Shown here: in pieces, positions 50,959 to 60,620 of the stretch
Layout: every line of letters begins with the position of its first letter
Numbering within the stretch: position 1 is the first letter of the stretch
Assembly (NCBI RefSeq): GCF_900589395.1
Contig: NZ_UUIS01000027.1
Coordinates: forward strand, 69,002-133,001
Reading direction: 5' to 3'
Source: Pseudomonas viridiflava
Lineage (GTDB): Bacteria; Pseudomonadota; Gammaproteobacteria; Pseudomonadales; Pseudomonadaceae
Length of the DNA: 64,000 nt
Made by a program: the position numbers and the translations under genes
Notes under the pieces: generated by a model
Database searches by the model: none
Told to the model about the DNA's origin: nothing
Seen by the model: only the letters and a program-made list of their open reading frames with translations

Positions 50959-51342
50959 ATGAACATGACGTTCGGTGGTTCGCAGAAGGGATTGTCGCTG
51001 GTGGGGCTGCTGTTGCTGCTGGGGCTCATTGCATTTGCACTGAGCACGGCCTTCAAGGTAGTGCCGCATTACCTCGACTATTTTTCCCTGCGCAAGATCA
51101 TCGAAGCGGCCGGGAACAACCCCTCACCGGGGCTCGATTCGGTCGACGACTTTTACAGTTACGTCGGTAAGAACATGCAGGTCAACAATATCCGGGATGT
51201 AGATTTGAAACAGGCTTTAAAACTGAAGGTGGAGAACAACAGGTTCGTGGCCCACCTCGATTACGAACAACGTGAACCCCTGATCTTCAATGTCGACCTG
51301 GTCATGAAGTTCGACAAGCAACTGAGCGTGGCCAAACCGTGA
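50959..51342 (+). CDS. DUF4845 membrane protein upstream of rnc
   Basis: This 127-residue protein matches DUF4845, regularly found between lepB and rnc in Pseudomonas. After the short N-terminus [15 protein letters not shown] there is one membrane helix (residues about 13-32, [20 protein letters not shown]), then a mixed periplasmic domain. The pilin-like position of the helix recalls type IV pilin-like leaders ([14 protein letters not shown]), though no pilin role is known. I take the ATG at 50959; 50965 is possible. It overlaps rnc by 4 bases. Confidence 0.85.
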   Translation: MNMTFGGSQKGLSLVGLLLLLGLIAFALSTAFKVVPHYLDYFSLRKIIEAAGNNPSPGLDSVDDFYSYVGKNMQVNNIRDVDLKQALKLKVENNRFVAHLDYEQREPLIFNVDLVMKFDKQLSVAKP

Positions 51343-52028
51343 GCGCACCTCTGAGTCGTCTTGAGCGTCAGCTCGGCTATACCTTCCGTGACCAGGAACT
51401 GATGATCCTGGCGTTGACCCACCGCAGCTTCGCCGGTCGCAATAACGAACGCCTGGAGTTTCTGGGCGATGCGATCCTTAACTTCGTGGCGGGCGAGGCG
51501 CTGTTCGAGCGTTTTCCGCAGGCCCGTGAAGGCCAGCTGTCGCGGCTGCGTGCGCGGCTGGTCAAGGGTGAAACCCTGGCGCTGCTGGCCCGCGGCTTTG
51601 CCTTGGGCGAGTACCTGCGCCTGGGGTCGGGTGAGTTGAAAAGCGGCGGTTTCCGACGCGAGTCGATTCTGGCCGATGCCCTGGAAGCCCTGATCGGTGC
51701 GATCTACCTGGATTCGGACATGGCCACCGCGCGTGAACGCGTGCTGGCCTGGCTGACCAATGAGTTCGACAGCCTGACCCTGGTCGACACCAACAAAGAC
51801 CCGAAAACCCGCCTGCAGGAATTCCTGCAGTCGCGCGCGTGCGATCTGCCGCGCTACGAGGTGGTGGACATCCAGGGCGAACCGCACTGCCGGACCTTCT
51901 TTGTCGAGTGCGAAATCAGCCTGTTGAACGAAAAGAGCCGCGGCCAGGGTGTCAGCCGGCGTATTGCAGAGCAGGTCGCCGCCGCCGCGGCCCTTATCGC
52001 CCTGGGCGTGGAGAATGGCAATGACTGA
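51339..52028 (+). CDS. rnc: Ribonuclease III
   Basis: This 229-residue double-strand-specific RNase has the signature [14 protein letters not shown] with metal ligands Glu40 and Asp44, further Asp113 and Glu116 in [18 protein letters not shown], and a C-terminal double-stranded-RNA-binding domain ([20 protein letters not shown]). It processes rRNA precursors and some mRNAs. The start is GTG at 51339, overlapping the preceding stop (GTGA). It overlaps era by 8 bases, the conserved rnc-era-recO order. Confidence 0.97.
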   Translation: MSAPLSRLERQLGYTFRDQELMILALTHRSFAGRNNERLEFLGDAILNFVAGEALFERFPQAREGQLSRLRARLVKGETLALLARGFALGEYLRLGSGELKSGGFRRESILADALEALIGAIYLDSDMATARERVLAWLTNEFDSLTLVDTNKDPKTRLQEFLQSRACDLPRYEVVDIQGEPHCRTFFVECEISLLNEKSRGQGVSRRIAEQVAAAAALIALGVENGND

Positions 52029-52923
52029 TACAAACGTAACCCGCTGCGGCTATGTCGCGATTGTCGGCAGGCCCAACGTGGGCAAGTCCACGCTGCTCAA
52101 CCACATCCTCGGCCAGAAGCTGGCGATCACCTCGCGCAAGCCGCAGACCACCCGGCACAACATGCTGGGAATCAAGACCGAGGGCGATGTGCAGGCGATC
52201 TACGTCGACACCCCCGGCATGCACAAGAACAGCGACAAGGCCCTGAACCGTTACATGAACAAGACCGCCTCGGCGGCGTTGAAAGACGTCGACGTGGTGA
52301 TCTTCGTGGTCGACCGCACGCGCTGGACCGACGAAGACCAGATGGTCCTCGAGCGCATCCAGTACGTCGAAGGCCCGGTCATCCTGGCGATCAACAAGAC
52401 CGACCGCCTCGAAGACAAGGGCGAGCTGATGCCGCACCTGGAGTGGCTGCAGGGTCAGTTGCCGAAGGCTTCGATCGTGCCGATCTCGGCCCAGCACGGG
52501 CATAACCTCGAAGCGCTCGAAGGCCTGATCGCCTCGCACCTGCCCGAGAACGACCACTTCTTCCCGGAAGACCAGATCACCGACCGCAGCAGCCGCTTCC
52601 TGGCTGCCGAGCTGGTGCGCGAAAAGATCATGCGCCAGCTCGGCGCCGAGCTGCCGTACCAGATCACCGTCGAAATCGAAGAGTTCAAGCAGCAGGGGCG
52701 TGTGCTGCACATCCATGCGCTGATCCTGGTCGAGCGCGACGGGCAGAAGAAAATCATCATTGGCGACAAGGGCGAGCGTATCAAGCGCATCGGCAGCGAT
52801 GCACGCCGCGACATGGAAGTGCTGTTCGACTCCAAGGTCATGCTCAACCTGTGGGTCAAGGTCAAGGGTGGCTGGTCCGACGATGAGCGCGCCCTGCGTT
52901 CGCTGGGCTACAACGACCTGTAA
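52021..52923 (+). CDS. era: GTPase Era
   Basis: This 300-residue GTPase takes part in 30S ribosome maturation. G1 is GRPNVGKS (residues 16-23), G3 is DTPGMH, G4 is NKTD, and the C-terminal KH domain ([34 protein letters not shown]) binds the 16S rRNA 3' end. The ATG at 52021 overlaps the rnc stop; an ATG two codons earlier is possible. Confidence 0.97.
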   Translation: MTDTNVTRCGYVAIVGRPNVGKSTLLNHILGQKLAITSRKPQTTRHNMLGIKTEGDVQAIYVDTPGMHKNSDKALNRYMNKTASAALKDVDVVIFVVDRTRWTDEDQMVLERIQYVEGPVILAINKTDRLEDKGELMPHLEWLQGQLPKASIVPISAQHGHNLEALEGLIASHLPENDHFFPEDQITDRSSRFLAAELVREKIMRQLGAELPYQITVEIEEFKQQGRVLHIHALILVERDGQKKIIIGDKGERIKRIGSDARRDMEVLFDSKVMLNLWVKVKGGWSDDERALRSLGYNDL

Positions 52924-52992
52924 GCCCCCTGGCGACCGGGCCACGCCATGTGCGTGGCCGTTCGCCGTCTTCCCTTCTGCGAGCCCTGCCCG

Positions 52993-53676
52993 ATGAGCAC
53001 GCCCATCGCTCAACCTGCCTTCGTGCTGCACAGCCGGGCGTATCGCGAAAACAGTGCGCTGGTCGATTTTCTGACCCCCCAGGGCCGGCTGCGCGCCGTG
53101 CTGCGTAACGCTCGCGGCAAGGCCGGCACACTGGCACGACCGTTCGTGCCCCTGGAGGCCGAGTTTCGCGGTCGCGGGGAGCTCAAGAACGTTGCGCGCA
53201 TGGAAGGCGCCGGCATTGCTCGCTGGCTGGTGGGCGAGGCGCTGTTCAGTGGCATGTACCTCAACGAACTGCTGATCCGCCTGTTGCCCACCGAAGACCC
53301 GCACCCGGCGGTCTTCGATCACTACGCGGCCACGCTGGTGGCCCTGGCCGAAGGCCGGCCGCTGGAACCGTTGCTGCGTTCGTTCGAATGGCGGCTGCTT
53401 GATGACCTGGGCTATGGCTTTGCACTGGACACCGATGTCGAAGGCCAGCCGCTGGATGCCACCGGTTTATACCGCTTGCGGGTCGATGCAGGTCTGGAAC
53501 GGGTGTGGCTGCTGCAGCCGGGACTGTTCCAGGGGGTCGAGCTTCTGGCCATGGCCGAGGCCGACTGGAGCGTGCCCGGCGCACTGGCGGCCGCCAAGCG
53601 CCTGATGCGCCAGGCGCTGGCCGTGCACCTGGGGGGGCGGCCACTGGTCAGTCGTGAACTGTTTCGCAAGCCGTGA
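52993..53676 (+). CDS. recO: DNA repair protein RecO
   Basis: This 227-residue protein has the RecO N-terminal OB fold ([20 protein letters not shown], residues 8-27) and the helical C-terminal domain ([20 protein letters not shown]). It helps load RecA at single-strand gaps. It starts 69 bases after era in the conserved era-recO-pdxJ cluster. No zinc-finger cysteines are present, as usual in proteobacterial RecO. Confidence 0.94.
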   Translation: MSTPIAQPAFVLHSRAYRENSALVDFLTPQGRLRAVLRNARGKAGTLARPFVPLEAEFRGRGELKNVARMEGAGIARWLVGEALFSGMYLNELLIRLLPTEDPHPAVFDHYAATLVALAEGRPLEPLLRSFEWRLLDDLGYGFALDTDVEGQPLDATGLYRLRVDAGLERVWLLQPGLFQGVELLAMAEADWSVPGALAAAKRLMRQALAVHLGGRPLVSRELFRKP

Positions 53677-53737
53677 ACAGGCTTTATGCTCTGCGGCCTG
53701 TCTTCCATAGATAACCCCTGACTTGCAGGAGATCCTC

Positions 53738-54478
53738 GTGACCCATCGCTCTCGTATCCTTCTTGGCGTGAACATCGACCACGTCGCCACCCTGCGCCAG
53801 GCTCGCGGCACCCGCTACCCGGACCCGATCAAGGCGGCGCTGGATGCCGAAGAGGCAGGGGCCGACGGCATTACCGTGCATTTGCGTGAAGATCGCCGAC
53901 ACATCCAGGACCGCGACATCCTGCTGCTCAAGGACGTACTGCAGACGCGCATGAACTTCGAAATGGGCGTGACCGAAGACATGCTCGCGTTCGCCGAACG
54001 TCTGCGTCCAGCCCACGTATGCCTGGTGCCTGAAACCCGCCAGGAGCTGACCACCGAAGGCGGACTGGATGTGGCCGGCCAGGAAGAGCGCATCAGGGCG
54101 GCGGTCGAGCGCCTGTCGAAGGTCGGCAGCGAAGTGTCATTGTTCATCGACGCCGACCCTCGGCAGATTGAGGCCTCGAAACGCGTCGGTGCGCCGGCCA
54201 TCGAACTGCACACCGGCCGTTACGCCGATGCCGAGACACCCGCCGAGGTGGCCGTTGAGTTGCAACGCATCGCCGACGGTGTGGCGCTGGGCGTGGCTCA
54301 GGGTCTGATCGTCAACGCCGGTCATGGCCTGCATTACCACAACGTCGAAGCAGTAGCGGCGATCAAGGGCATCAATGAACTGAACATCGGCCACGCCCTG
54401 GTGGCCCATGCGCTGTTTGTGGGCTTCAAGGCGGCGGTGGCAGAGATGAAAGCGCTGATTAGCGCCGCTGCCCGATGA
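53738..54478 (+). CDS. pdxJ: Pyridoxine 5'-phosphate synthase PdxJ
   Basis: This 246-residue TIM barrel joins 1-deoxyxylulose 5-phosphate and 3-amino-2-oxopropyl phosphate to make pyridoxine phosphate. Conserved stretches are [20 protein letters not shown] near the start, [16 protein letters not shown], and [12 protein letters not shown] and [17 protein letters not shown] near the end. The start is GTG at 53738 after AGGAG. Confidence 0.96.
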   Translation: MTHRSRILLGVNIDHVATLRQARGTRYPDPIKAALDAEEAGADGITVHLREDRRHIQDRDILLLKDVLQTRMNFEMGVTEDMLAFAERLRPAHVCLVPETRQELTTEGGLDVAGQEERIRAAVERLSKVGSEVSLFIDADPRQIEASKRVGAPAIELHTGRYADAETPAEVAVELQRIADGVALGVAQGLIVNAGHGLHYHNVEAVAAIKGINELNIGHALVAHALFVGFKAAVAEMKALISAAAR

Positions 54479-54502
54479 CAGGGTTATTGCAATGATTGTC
54501 TC

Positions 54503-54850
54503 GTAGGAGCCCGCTTGCCGGCGACCGAGTGCGCAGCGCTCGCAAAATTGTCGAAACGCTGAAAATCTGCAGCGAATGACTGAAAAATTTATGAAACGCT
54601 GCAAATTTACGACTGCTAACGCAGCCGGTCGCGGGCAAGCGCGCTCCTACCACGGCAGCGCGGCGGATTATCGGTTACCGCCCAGGCGCACCTGAATGCC
54701 GCCTTTGAAACACCTGGTGCGCTACCTGCAAATGATCTTCAACAAGGTGACCGTCAGCTGAATCGGCCTTGTAGGAGCGATCAACGGTCGCGAAAAGGCC
54801 GGCACCTTCAGCACCTGACCGTCAGCATTCGCGACCGTTGGTCGCTCCTG
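54503..54850. repeat. Two REPIN-like hairpins between pdxJ and cmoB
   Basis: The first (54503-54650) is a family A element, inverted relative to that at 39231, with arms around GTAGGAGC ... GCTCCTAC and an imperfect inner stem. The second (54771-54849) has arms GTAGGAGCGATCAACGGTCG and the complementary TTCGCGACCGTTGGTCGCTC, the same family as 32591-32645. They fill the 391-base convergent gap. Between them, 54696-54761 would encode 21 residues (MPPLKHLVRYLQMIFNKVTV), with no support as a gene. Confidence 0.85.
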
Positions 54851-54869
54851 CCTGTCATTCATTGACATG

Positions 54870-55829
54870 TCAGGGCTTGCGGCCGATCACCACGGCGCGC
54901 ATCGGGGCCGGCAGGCCTTCGACGGTGCGGCTGTGGTCGTTGGGGTCGAGGAAATCGCCCAGCGACTGATAGCGCATCCAGTCGGTGCTGCGCTGTTCCT
55001 GCACGCTGGTGGTGCTGACGTCCACACAGCGCACGTCGGTAAAGCCTGCCCGGCGCATCCACAGCTCCAGCGCGGCCACCGAGGGCAGGAACCAGACATT
55101 GCGCATCTGTGCGTAGCGGTCTTCCGGCACCAGCACCTGCTGGACATCGCCCGGTACTACCAGGGTTTCGAGCACCAGTTCGCCACCCTTGAGCAGGCAG
55201 TCCTTCAAGGCCAGCAAATGGTCGATGGGGGATTTGCGGTGGTACAACACGCCCATGGAAAAAACGGTGTCGAAGCCTTCCAGCCCGGCCGGCAGGTCTT
55301 CCAGGGCAAAGGGCAAGTGCCAGGCCGGCAGGTGCGGCAGGTAGCGCTGCATGGCCTGGAACTGACAGAAGAACAGCCAGTTGGGGTCGATGCCAATCAC
55401 ACTGTCGGCCCCGGCGCCGAGCATGCGCCACTGGTAATAGCCATTGCCGCAGCCGACATCCAGCACGCGCTTGCCAGTCAGGTCCAGGTGGGGCGCCACG
55501 CGCGACCATTTCCAGTCCGAGCGCCATTCGGTGTCGATGTGCACACCGAACACATCGAACGGCCCCTTGCGCCATGGCGACAGCCCCATCAGGGCGCTGT
55601 GCACCTGGGCGCGGGTCTGTTCATCGCAGTCCACGTCCAGGGTGAAGCCGTCGAGCAGATCGACATGGCTGGGCGTCAGCGCCGGCAGCGCCTGCAAGGC
55701 CGCACTCCAGCGTTCGAGGTCGCCATGACCCTTGGCCATTTTGGTGTCGAGCTGCGCTTGCAGGCTGTCGGCCCATGTGGCCAAGGGGGTGTTCGCCAGG
55801 CGGCGAACCAGTGGAGCGAGATCGATCAT
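54870..55829 (-). CDS. cmoB: tRNA U34 carboxymethyltransferase CmoB
   Basis: This 319-residue enzyme transfers a carboxymethyl group from carboxy-SAM to 5-hydroxyuridine 34, giving cmo5U in tRNAs that read four-fold codons. It has a helical N-terminal part and a methyltransferase domain with [20 protein letters not shown] (about 125-144) and [20 protein letters not shown]. It overlaps cmoA by 4 bases, the standard cmoA-cmoB pair. Confidence 0.95.
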   Translation of the reverse strand: MIDLAPLVRRLANTPLATWADSLQAQLDTKMAKGHGDLERWSAALQALPALTPSHVDLLDGFTLDVDCDEQTRAQVHSALMGLSPWRKGPFDVFGVHIDTEWRSDWKWSRVAPHLDLTGKRVLDVGCGNGYYQWRMLGAGADSVIGIDPNWLFFCQFQAMQRYLPHLPAWHLPFALEDLPAGLEGFDTVFSMGVLYHRKSPIDHLLALKDCLLKGGELVLETLVVPGDVQQVLVPEDRYAQMRNVWFLPSVAALELWMRRAGFTDVRCVDVSTTSVQEQRSTDWMRYQSLGDFLDPNDHSRTVEGLPAPMRAVVIGRKP

Positions 55830-56569
55830 GGCAGGGCTATCAACGAGGCAAAGTTAATGCATTGGAACCACAGCACCACGCGTGAAAAACCGGCTTCACG
55901 CAGGCGTTGGCGGTGTTCTTCGAGGCTGTCGGGTTTCATCACGTTTTCGATGGCACTGCGCTTCTGGGCAATTTCCAGTTCGCTGTAGCCATTGGCACGC
56001 TTGAAGTCCAGGTGCAGCTCGGTGAGCAGCGATTGCTCCTCGGGATCGTTGAAACGCAGCTTTTCCGACAGGATCAGCGCGCCACCGGGCACCAGGGTCT
56101 GGCGAATGCGGCTCAGCAGCGCCAGGCGCTGCTCGGGGGCGATGAACTGCAAGGTGAAGTTGAGCGCCACCACCGAGGCCGGCTGCCAGGGTAACTGAAG
56201 AATATCGGCCTCGATGACCTCGACCGGCAGCAGTTCCTGGAACATCGAATTCTGCGCGTTGAGGTACTCGCGGCAACGCTCGACCATCGCCTTGGAGTTG
56301 TCGACGGCAATCACCCGGCAGCCGTCCTGGCGCACATGACGGCGCAAGGCCTGGGTCACGGCACCCAGCGAACAGCCCAGGTCATAGAGCACGCTGTCGG
56401 GGCGGGCGAAATGCGCGGCGATCACGCCAAGGTTTTCAACGATGGCCGGGTAACCGGGCACCGAGCGTTTGATCATGTCCGGGAAGACCCGCACCACGTC
56501 TTCGTTGAAGGCGAAGTCAGGCACCTGGGGCAGGGGCTGGGCAAAGAGGCGATCGGGTGGCTGGTTCAC
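55826..56569 (-). CDS. cmoA: Carboxy-S-adenosyl-L-methionine synthase CmoA
   Basis: This 247-residue enzyme makes carboxy-SAM from SAM and prephenate for use by CmoB. The SAM pocket is [18 protein letters not shown] (about residues 63-80) followed by [13 protein letters not shown]; the prephenate-binding Arg region is near [14 protein letters not shown] at the end. It leads cmoB on the minus strand with a 4-base overlap. Confidence 0.95.
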   Translation of the reverse strand: MNQPPDRLFAQPLPQVPDFAFNEDVVRVFPDMIKRSVPGYPAIVENLGVIAAHFARPDSVLYDLGCSLGAVTQALRRHVRQDGCRVIAVDNSKAMVERCREYLNAQNSMFQELLPVEVIEADILQLPWQPASVVALNFTLQFIAPEQRLALLSRIRQTLVPGGALILSEKLRFNDPEEQSLLTELHLDFKRANGYSELEIAQKRSAIENVMKPDSLEEHRQRLREAGFSRVVLWFQCINFASLIALP

Positions 56570-56664
56570 GGCGATTCCGGCGCAAGGTGTGCAAAGGCCG
56601 GCATTCTAGCCAAGTTGCGTGCTGGATGCATGGGCCTGTGCCATCAGGCTGACCAGTCACCTGC

Positions 56665-56810
56665 CTAGGGTCTGTACGAAAAGTCGGTGAGCGAAGGTCA
56701 GGCAAGGCAAAAAGCGGCGAGCAAGCGCAGTTGACACGTGTCAATGAGCATTGCGAGTCGATTTTTAACGCAGCATGGCCGAGCCCAGCCACTTTACGTA
56801 CAGAGCCTAG
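56665..56810. mobile_element. 146-bp palindromic MITE-like element
   Basis: The element is symmetric along its full length: two 70-base halves are imperfect inverted copies around a central CACGTG, with the middle TTGACACGTGTCAA perfect. The ends are CTAGGGTCTGTACGAAAAGT and, inverted, CTAGGCTCTGTACGTAAAGT (18 of 20 identical). CTAG at both ends may be target duplication or element. No transposase is present. Its right end supplies the stop codon of the protease-inhibitor gene. Confidence 0.8.
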
Positions 56811-57202
56811 ATCACCCTGACCAGGCATTCGAAGGTGCTCTGGGGCGCCGCTTCAGGCTCCCAGGGTTGTTTGTAGTCGAGCAGCAGGCGCGCGGTGCCG
56901 GCCTCTGTGGCCTTGTAGCGCCACACCGACTGACCGCCGCTGCCGACCACCACGTCTGCACCCTTGTCGGCGTTGTACACCTCCGGCCCCAGACTGCGCA
57001 GGATACCGGCTGCCGGTTCGCGCACCTGCCAGCGAAAGCCGGTGCTGGGATTGCTGGGCAGCGACAGGATCAGCGTCTGCCCACGGGTCAGCGCCAGCGG
57101 GCAGTCACCTTGATCGTCCAGCGAAACGATGGCATCCGGGGTGTGCGCGCACGCTGTCAACAAGACAAGGCTAATGGGGGCGAGCAGTCGGGCAGAGGTC
57201 AT
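56807..57202 (-). CDS. Chagasin-like (I42 family) protease inhibitor lipoprotein
   Basis: This 131-residue protein has a lipoprotein signal ending in the lipobox LLTAC (Cys18 region) and an I42 domain with three inhibitor loops: NPSTGFRW, the Gly-rich VVGSGGQSVWRYKA, and DYKQPWEP. I42 proteins block papain-like cysteine proteases. It would sit in the periplasm or outer membrane. The stop TAG lies in the terminal CTAG of the MITE, so the last residues (CLVRVI) may differ from the original end. The ATG at 57202 is chosen because the signal peptide starts there. Confidence 0.85.
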   Translation of the reverse strand: MTSARLLAPISLVLLTACAHTPDAIVSLDDQGDCPLALTRGQTLILSLPSNPSTGFRWQVREPAAGILRSLGPEVYNADKGADVVVGSGGQSVWRYKATEAGTARLLLDYKQPWEPEAAPQSTFECLVRVI

Positions 57203-57272
57203 GGCAAGGTCCGTTTTGGGCAAGACAAGGCGGCAGGATACCCGATCTTGCCCATACGGTTCCCATTGGCGG

Positions 57273-59678
57273 TTAGAACAACACCTTGGCCACGTCACTG
57301 AAACGCTTGGCAAAGTGCACAGTCAGGCCCTCCTTCAGGTACTCCGGCAACTCCTCGAAATTGCCGCGGTTCGGTTCCGGCAGAATCAGTTCATTGATTT
57401 TCTGCCGGCGTGCGGCAATGACCTTTTCCCGCACCCCGCCAATGGGCAAGACATGCCCGGTCAGGGTCAACTCACCCGTCATGGCCACGCCCTTTTTCGG
57501 CGCCTGATTGCGCGCCAGCGACAGCAAGGCGCTGGCCATGGTGATGCCGGCACTCGGGCCGTCCTTGGGCGTGGCGCCTTCAGGCACGTGCAGGTGGACG
57601 AAGGCCTCGTCGAAGAAACTGGCGTCGCCGCCAAATTTCGACAGGTTGGAACTCACATAGCTATAGGCAATTTCTGCCGACTCCTTCATCACCTCGCCCA
57701 ACTGCCCGGTGAGCTTGAAGCCGCGGTTCTGGGTGTGGATACGGGTGGCCTCGATCGGCAGGGTCGCGCCGCCCATGCTGGTCCAGGCCAGGCCGGTGAT
57801 GACGCCGGTGCCCGACAGCACCTGCTCGCTGCGAAACACCGGCATGCCGAGCAGGGCTTCGAGGTCCTTGGGGCCGATCTTGATGGTGGTGCCCGGTGCT
57901 TCCAGCAGCTTGACCACCGACTTGCGCACTACTTTGCCCAACTGCTTTTCCAGCTGCCGCACGCCGGATTCACGGGCATAGCTCTCGATCACCGCACGCA
58001 GGGCCGAATCGCTGATCGACAGGCTGCTCTTGGCCACGCCGGCCTTCTGCAGCTGCTTGGGCCACAGGTGACGCTTGGCGATGGCCAGTTTTTCTTCGGT
58101 GATGTAGCCGGCCAGGCGGATCACTTCCATCCGGTCGATCAACGGGCCAGGAATCGAGTCCAGGGTGTTTGCCGTGCAGATGAACAGCACCTTGGACAGG
58201 TCCAGGCGCAGGTCCAGGTAATGGTCGAGGAATTCGACGTTCTGTTCCGGGTCAAGGGTCTCGAGCAGCGCCGAGGCCGGGTCGCCCTGGTAGCTCTGGC
58301 CCATCTTGTCGATCTCGTCGAGCATGATCACCGGATTCATGACCTCGACATCCTTGAGCGCCTGCACCAGCTTGCCTGGCTGGGCGCCGATGTAGGTACG
58401 GCGGTGGCCCTTGATCTCGGCTTCATCACGCATGCCGCCGACGCTGAAGCGGTAGAACGGTCGGCCCAGCGATTCGGCAATGGAGCGACCGATGCTGGTC
58501 TTGCCCACACCCGGCGGGCCGACCAGCAGCACGATGGAACCGGCGATCTCGCCTTTGTAGGCGCCAATGGCGAGAAACTCGAGGATGCGCGACTTGATGT
58601 CGTCAAGGCCGGCGTGGTGCTGGTCGAGCACCTTGCGCGCCAGCTTGAGGTCGAGCTTGTCGGCGCCATTGACGCCCCACGGAATGGCGCTGGCCCAGTC
58701 CAGGTAATTGCGGGTCACGGCGTATTCGGGCGAACCGGTTTCCAGCACCTTGAGCTTATTGAGCTCCTCTTCGATTTTCTTGCGCGCCTGGGCCGGCAGA
58801 GTCTTGCCTTCCAGGCGTTGTTCGAACTGCTCGATGTCGGCACTGCGGTCATCCTTGCTCAGGCCCAGCTCCTGCTGGATGACCTTGAGCTGTTCCTTGA
58901 GGAAGAACTGGCGCTGGTGCTCGCCGATCTTGCGGTTGACCTCGGCCGAAATCTCTTTCTGCAGGCGCGCCACCTCGACTTCCTTGCGCAGCATGGGCAG
59001 CACTTTTTCCATGCGTCGCAGGATCGGTACGCAATCGAGCACGCCTTGCAGGTCCACGCCGCTGGCCGACGTCAGTGCGGCGGCAAAGTCGGTCAGGGGC
59101 GAGGGGTCGTTGGGGCTGAAGCGATTGAGGTAGTTTTTCAGCTCTTCGGTGTACAGCGGGTTGAGCGGCAGCAGTTCCTTGATCGCATTGATCAGGGCCA
59201 TGCCGTAGGCCTTGACCTCATCGGTCGGGTCGTTGGATGTCTGCGGGTATTCGACTTCGACCATATAAGGCGGGCGATGATGCTTGAGCCAGGTCTTGAT
59301 GCGCACCCGCGACAGGCCCTGCGCCACGAACTGCAGACGACCGTTTTCGCGGCTGGCGTGGTGGACTTTCACCAGCGTGCCATACTCCGGCAGCGCCTTG
59401 GTATTGAAGTGACGCGGGTCTTCCTGCGGGGTGTCCATGAAAAACAGCGCCAGCGAATGATGGTCCGACTTGCTGACCAGCTCCAGCGTCTCGGCCCAAG
59501 GCTCTTCGTTGACGATGACAGGCAAGACCTGGGCGGGGAAAAACGGACGGTTATGAATCGGGATGATGTAGACCTTGTCCGGCAGATTCTGTCCGGGGAG
59601 GGCCAGCGAGGTGCCTGAGCCGAGGTTGACTTCGTATTCAGTGGCGTCGTCGTGTGGATCGTTCGGCTGGTCGCTCAT
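57273..59678 (-). CDS. lon: ATP-dependent protease Lon
   Basis: This 801-residue protease degrades damaged and regulatory proteins. Domains in order: LON substrate-binding N-domain (about 35-230), coiled coil (230-310), AAA+ with Walker A GPPGVGKT (387-394) and [10 protein letters not shown], and the protease domain with the Ser709-Lys752 dyad ([18 protein letters not shown]). Pseudomonads usually have two Lon proteins; the position next to cmoAB suggests this is the second one. The ATG at 59678 gives the usual N-terminus [10 protein letters not shown]. Confidence 0.95.
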   Translation of the reverse strand: MSDQPNDPHDDATEYEVNLGSGTSLALPGQNLPDKVYIIPIHNRPFFPAQVLPVIVNEEPWAETLELVSKSDHHSLALFFMDTPQEDPRHFNTKALPEYGTLVKVHHASRENGRLQFVAQGLSRVRIKTWLKHHRPPYMVEVEYPQTSNDPTDEVKAYGMALINAIKELLPLNPLYTEELKNYLNRFSPNDPSPLTDFAAALTSASGVDLQGVLDCVPILRRMEKVLPMLRKEVEVARLQKEISAEVNRKIGEHQRQFFLKEQLKVIQQELGLSKDDRSADIEQFEQRLEGKTLPAQARKKIEEELNKLKVLETGSPEYAVTRNYLDWASAIPWGVNGADKLDLKLARKVLDQHHAGLDDIKSRILEFLAIGAYKGEIAGSIVLLVGPPGVGKTSIGRSIAESLGRPFYRFSVGGMRDEAEIKGHRRTYIGAQPGKLVQALKDVEVMNPVIMLDEIDKMGQSYQGDPASALLETLDPEQNVEFLDHYLDLRLDLSKVLFICTANTLDSIPGPLIDRMEVIRLAGYITEEKLAIAKRHLWPKQLQKAGVAKSSLSISDSALRAVIESYARESGVRQLEKQLGKVVRKSVVKLLEAPGTTIKIGPKDLEALLGMPVFRSEQVLSGTGVITGLAWTSMGGATLPIEATRIHTQNRGFKLTGQLGEVMKESAEIAYSYVSSNLSKFGGDASFFDEAFVHLHVPEGATPKDGPSAGITMASALLSLARNQAPKKGVAMTGELTLTGHVLPIGGVREKVIAARRQKINELILPEPNRGNFEELPEYLKEGLTVHFAKRFSDVAKVLF

Positions 59679-59948
59679 GGTGCACCTGGGAGATTGAACA
59701 TGCCTGGTTAGATGGGGCATGCGCCCTCAGGTTTCAATGGCGTCGGTCGATAGCGTGTCAGATGGGTGAAACAATCAGGCAATGCCACGCAACCGAATGC
59801 CATTGGTCGGCTATGATTGAATGATTTCAACGTGCCTTGGTCCGCGCGTTCCCGTGCCCGGGAACCAGCGTTCACCTGCCGGACACACACACATCCTTGC
59901 CAGGGTTGGCTTAACTTTCCGGCATTCGCCGTAGTGGAAGCGTTCAGT

Positions 59949-60620
59949 ATGACCAGTGTTTTGTCTCGTGTGCTTCTGGCGGGGCTGTGCGTTTTTCTTA
60001 CGGCGGGCGCAAGTGCCGCGAGCCTGAGCACCCAGGTGTTCGATCGCCAGGGCCAGCCGCTGGCCAATGCCGTCGTGACCCTCAAGGGCAGCGGTGCCGC
60101 GCCGGCCGGTACGCTCAAGGCGGACATGGATCAGCGCAATCAGGAATTCGTGCCCCGGGTCCTGGCCGTGCGCACCGGCACGCACGTGTCTTTCCCCAAC
60201 AGCGATGATATTCGCCATCAGGTGTATTCCTTTTCTGCACCCAAGCGCTTCGAGTTGCGGCTCTATGAAAAGACTCCGTCGGAGCCGGTGCTGTTCGACA
60301 AGCCGGGCCTGGTGGTGCTGGGGTGCAACATCCATGACTGGATGGTGGGTTATGTCTACGTGACCGACGACCCCTGGTTCGGCGTCACCGATGCCAGCGG
60401 CCAGCTCAGGTTCGACCAGCTGCCCCCGGGACGCTACGCCGTGACCCTCTGGCACCCGCAGAGCGAAGACATGCTCCCTGTGGCCGGCGGTGACCTGGAG
60501 GTTGCGGCTGCCGGCCTGAGCAAGCGCTTCGAGCTGGCGGTCGAGGTCAAGCCCGAAGACTTGCCTGCACGGCCTGCGCCGAGCGCCTTCGGCGACGCCT
60601 TTCACAAGGCTGCCCATTGA
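59949..60620 (+). CDS. Periplasmic cupredoxin-domain protein (methylamine-utilization-like)
   Basis: This 223-residue protein has a signal peptide (residues 1-24, ending AGASA) and a plastocyanin-like domain with all four type-1 copper ligands: His90 (DIRHQVYSF), Cys126, His129 and Met132 in LGCNIHDWMVGYV. A carboxypeptidase-regulatory-like beta-sandwich follows (about 140-200, FGVTDASGQLRFDQLPPGRY). It probably carries electrons in the periplasm. It overlaps the next gene by one base and leads a four-gene operon. The 270-base gap to lon holds only promoters. Confidence 0.85.
   Translation: MTSVLSRVLLAGLCVFLTAGASAASLSTQVFDRQGQPLANAVVTLKGSGAAPAGTLKADMDQRNQEFVPRVLAVRTGTHVSFPNSDDIRHQVYSFSAPKRFELRLYEKTPSEPVLFDKPGLVVLGCNIHDWMVGYVYVTDDPWFGVTDASGQLRFDQLPPGRYAVTLWHPQSEDMLPVAGGDLEVAAAGLSKRFELAVEVKPEDLPARPAPSAFGDAFHKAAH

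Noticed and set aside
51994..53322. 442-codon open frame opposite era and recO
   Set aside because: Spans two conserved genes in antisense; no motif.
54696..54761. 21-codon frame between two REPIN elements
   Set aside because: Too short, no ribosome binding site, lies in repeat-rich convergent gap; could be a gene remnant but cannot be supported.
57129..59618. 829-codon open frame on the plus strand opposite lon
   Set aside because: Shadow of lon; Lon has every catalytic motif, the plus-strand frame has none and is His/Gln/Leu-rich as antisense frames of high-GC genes are.
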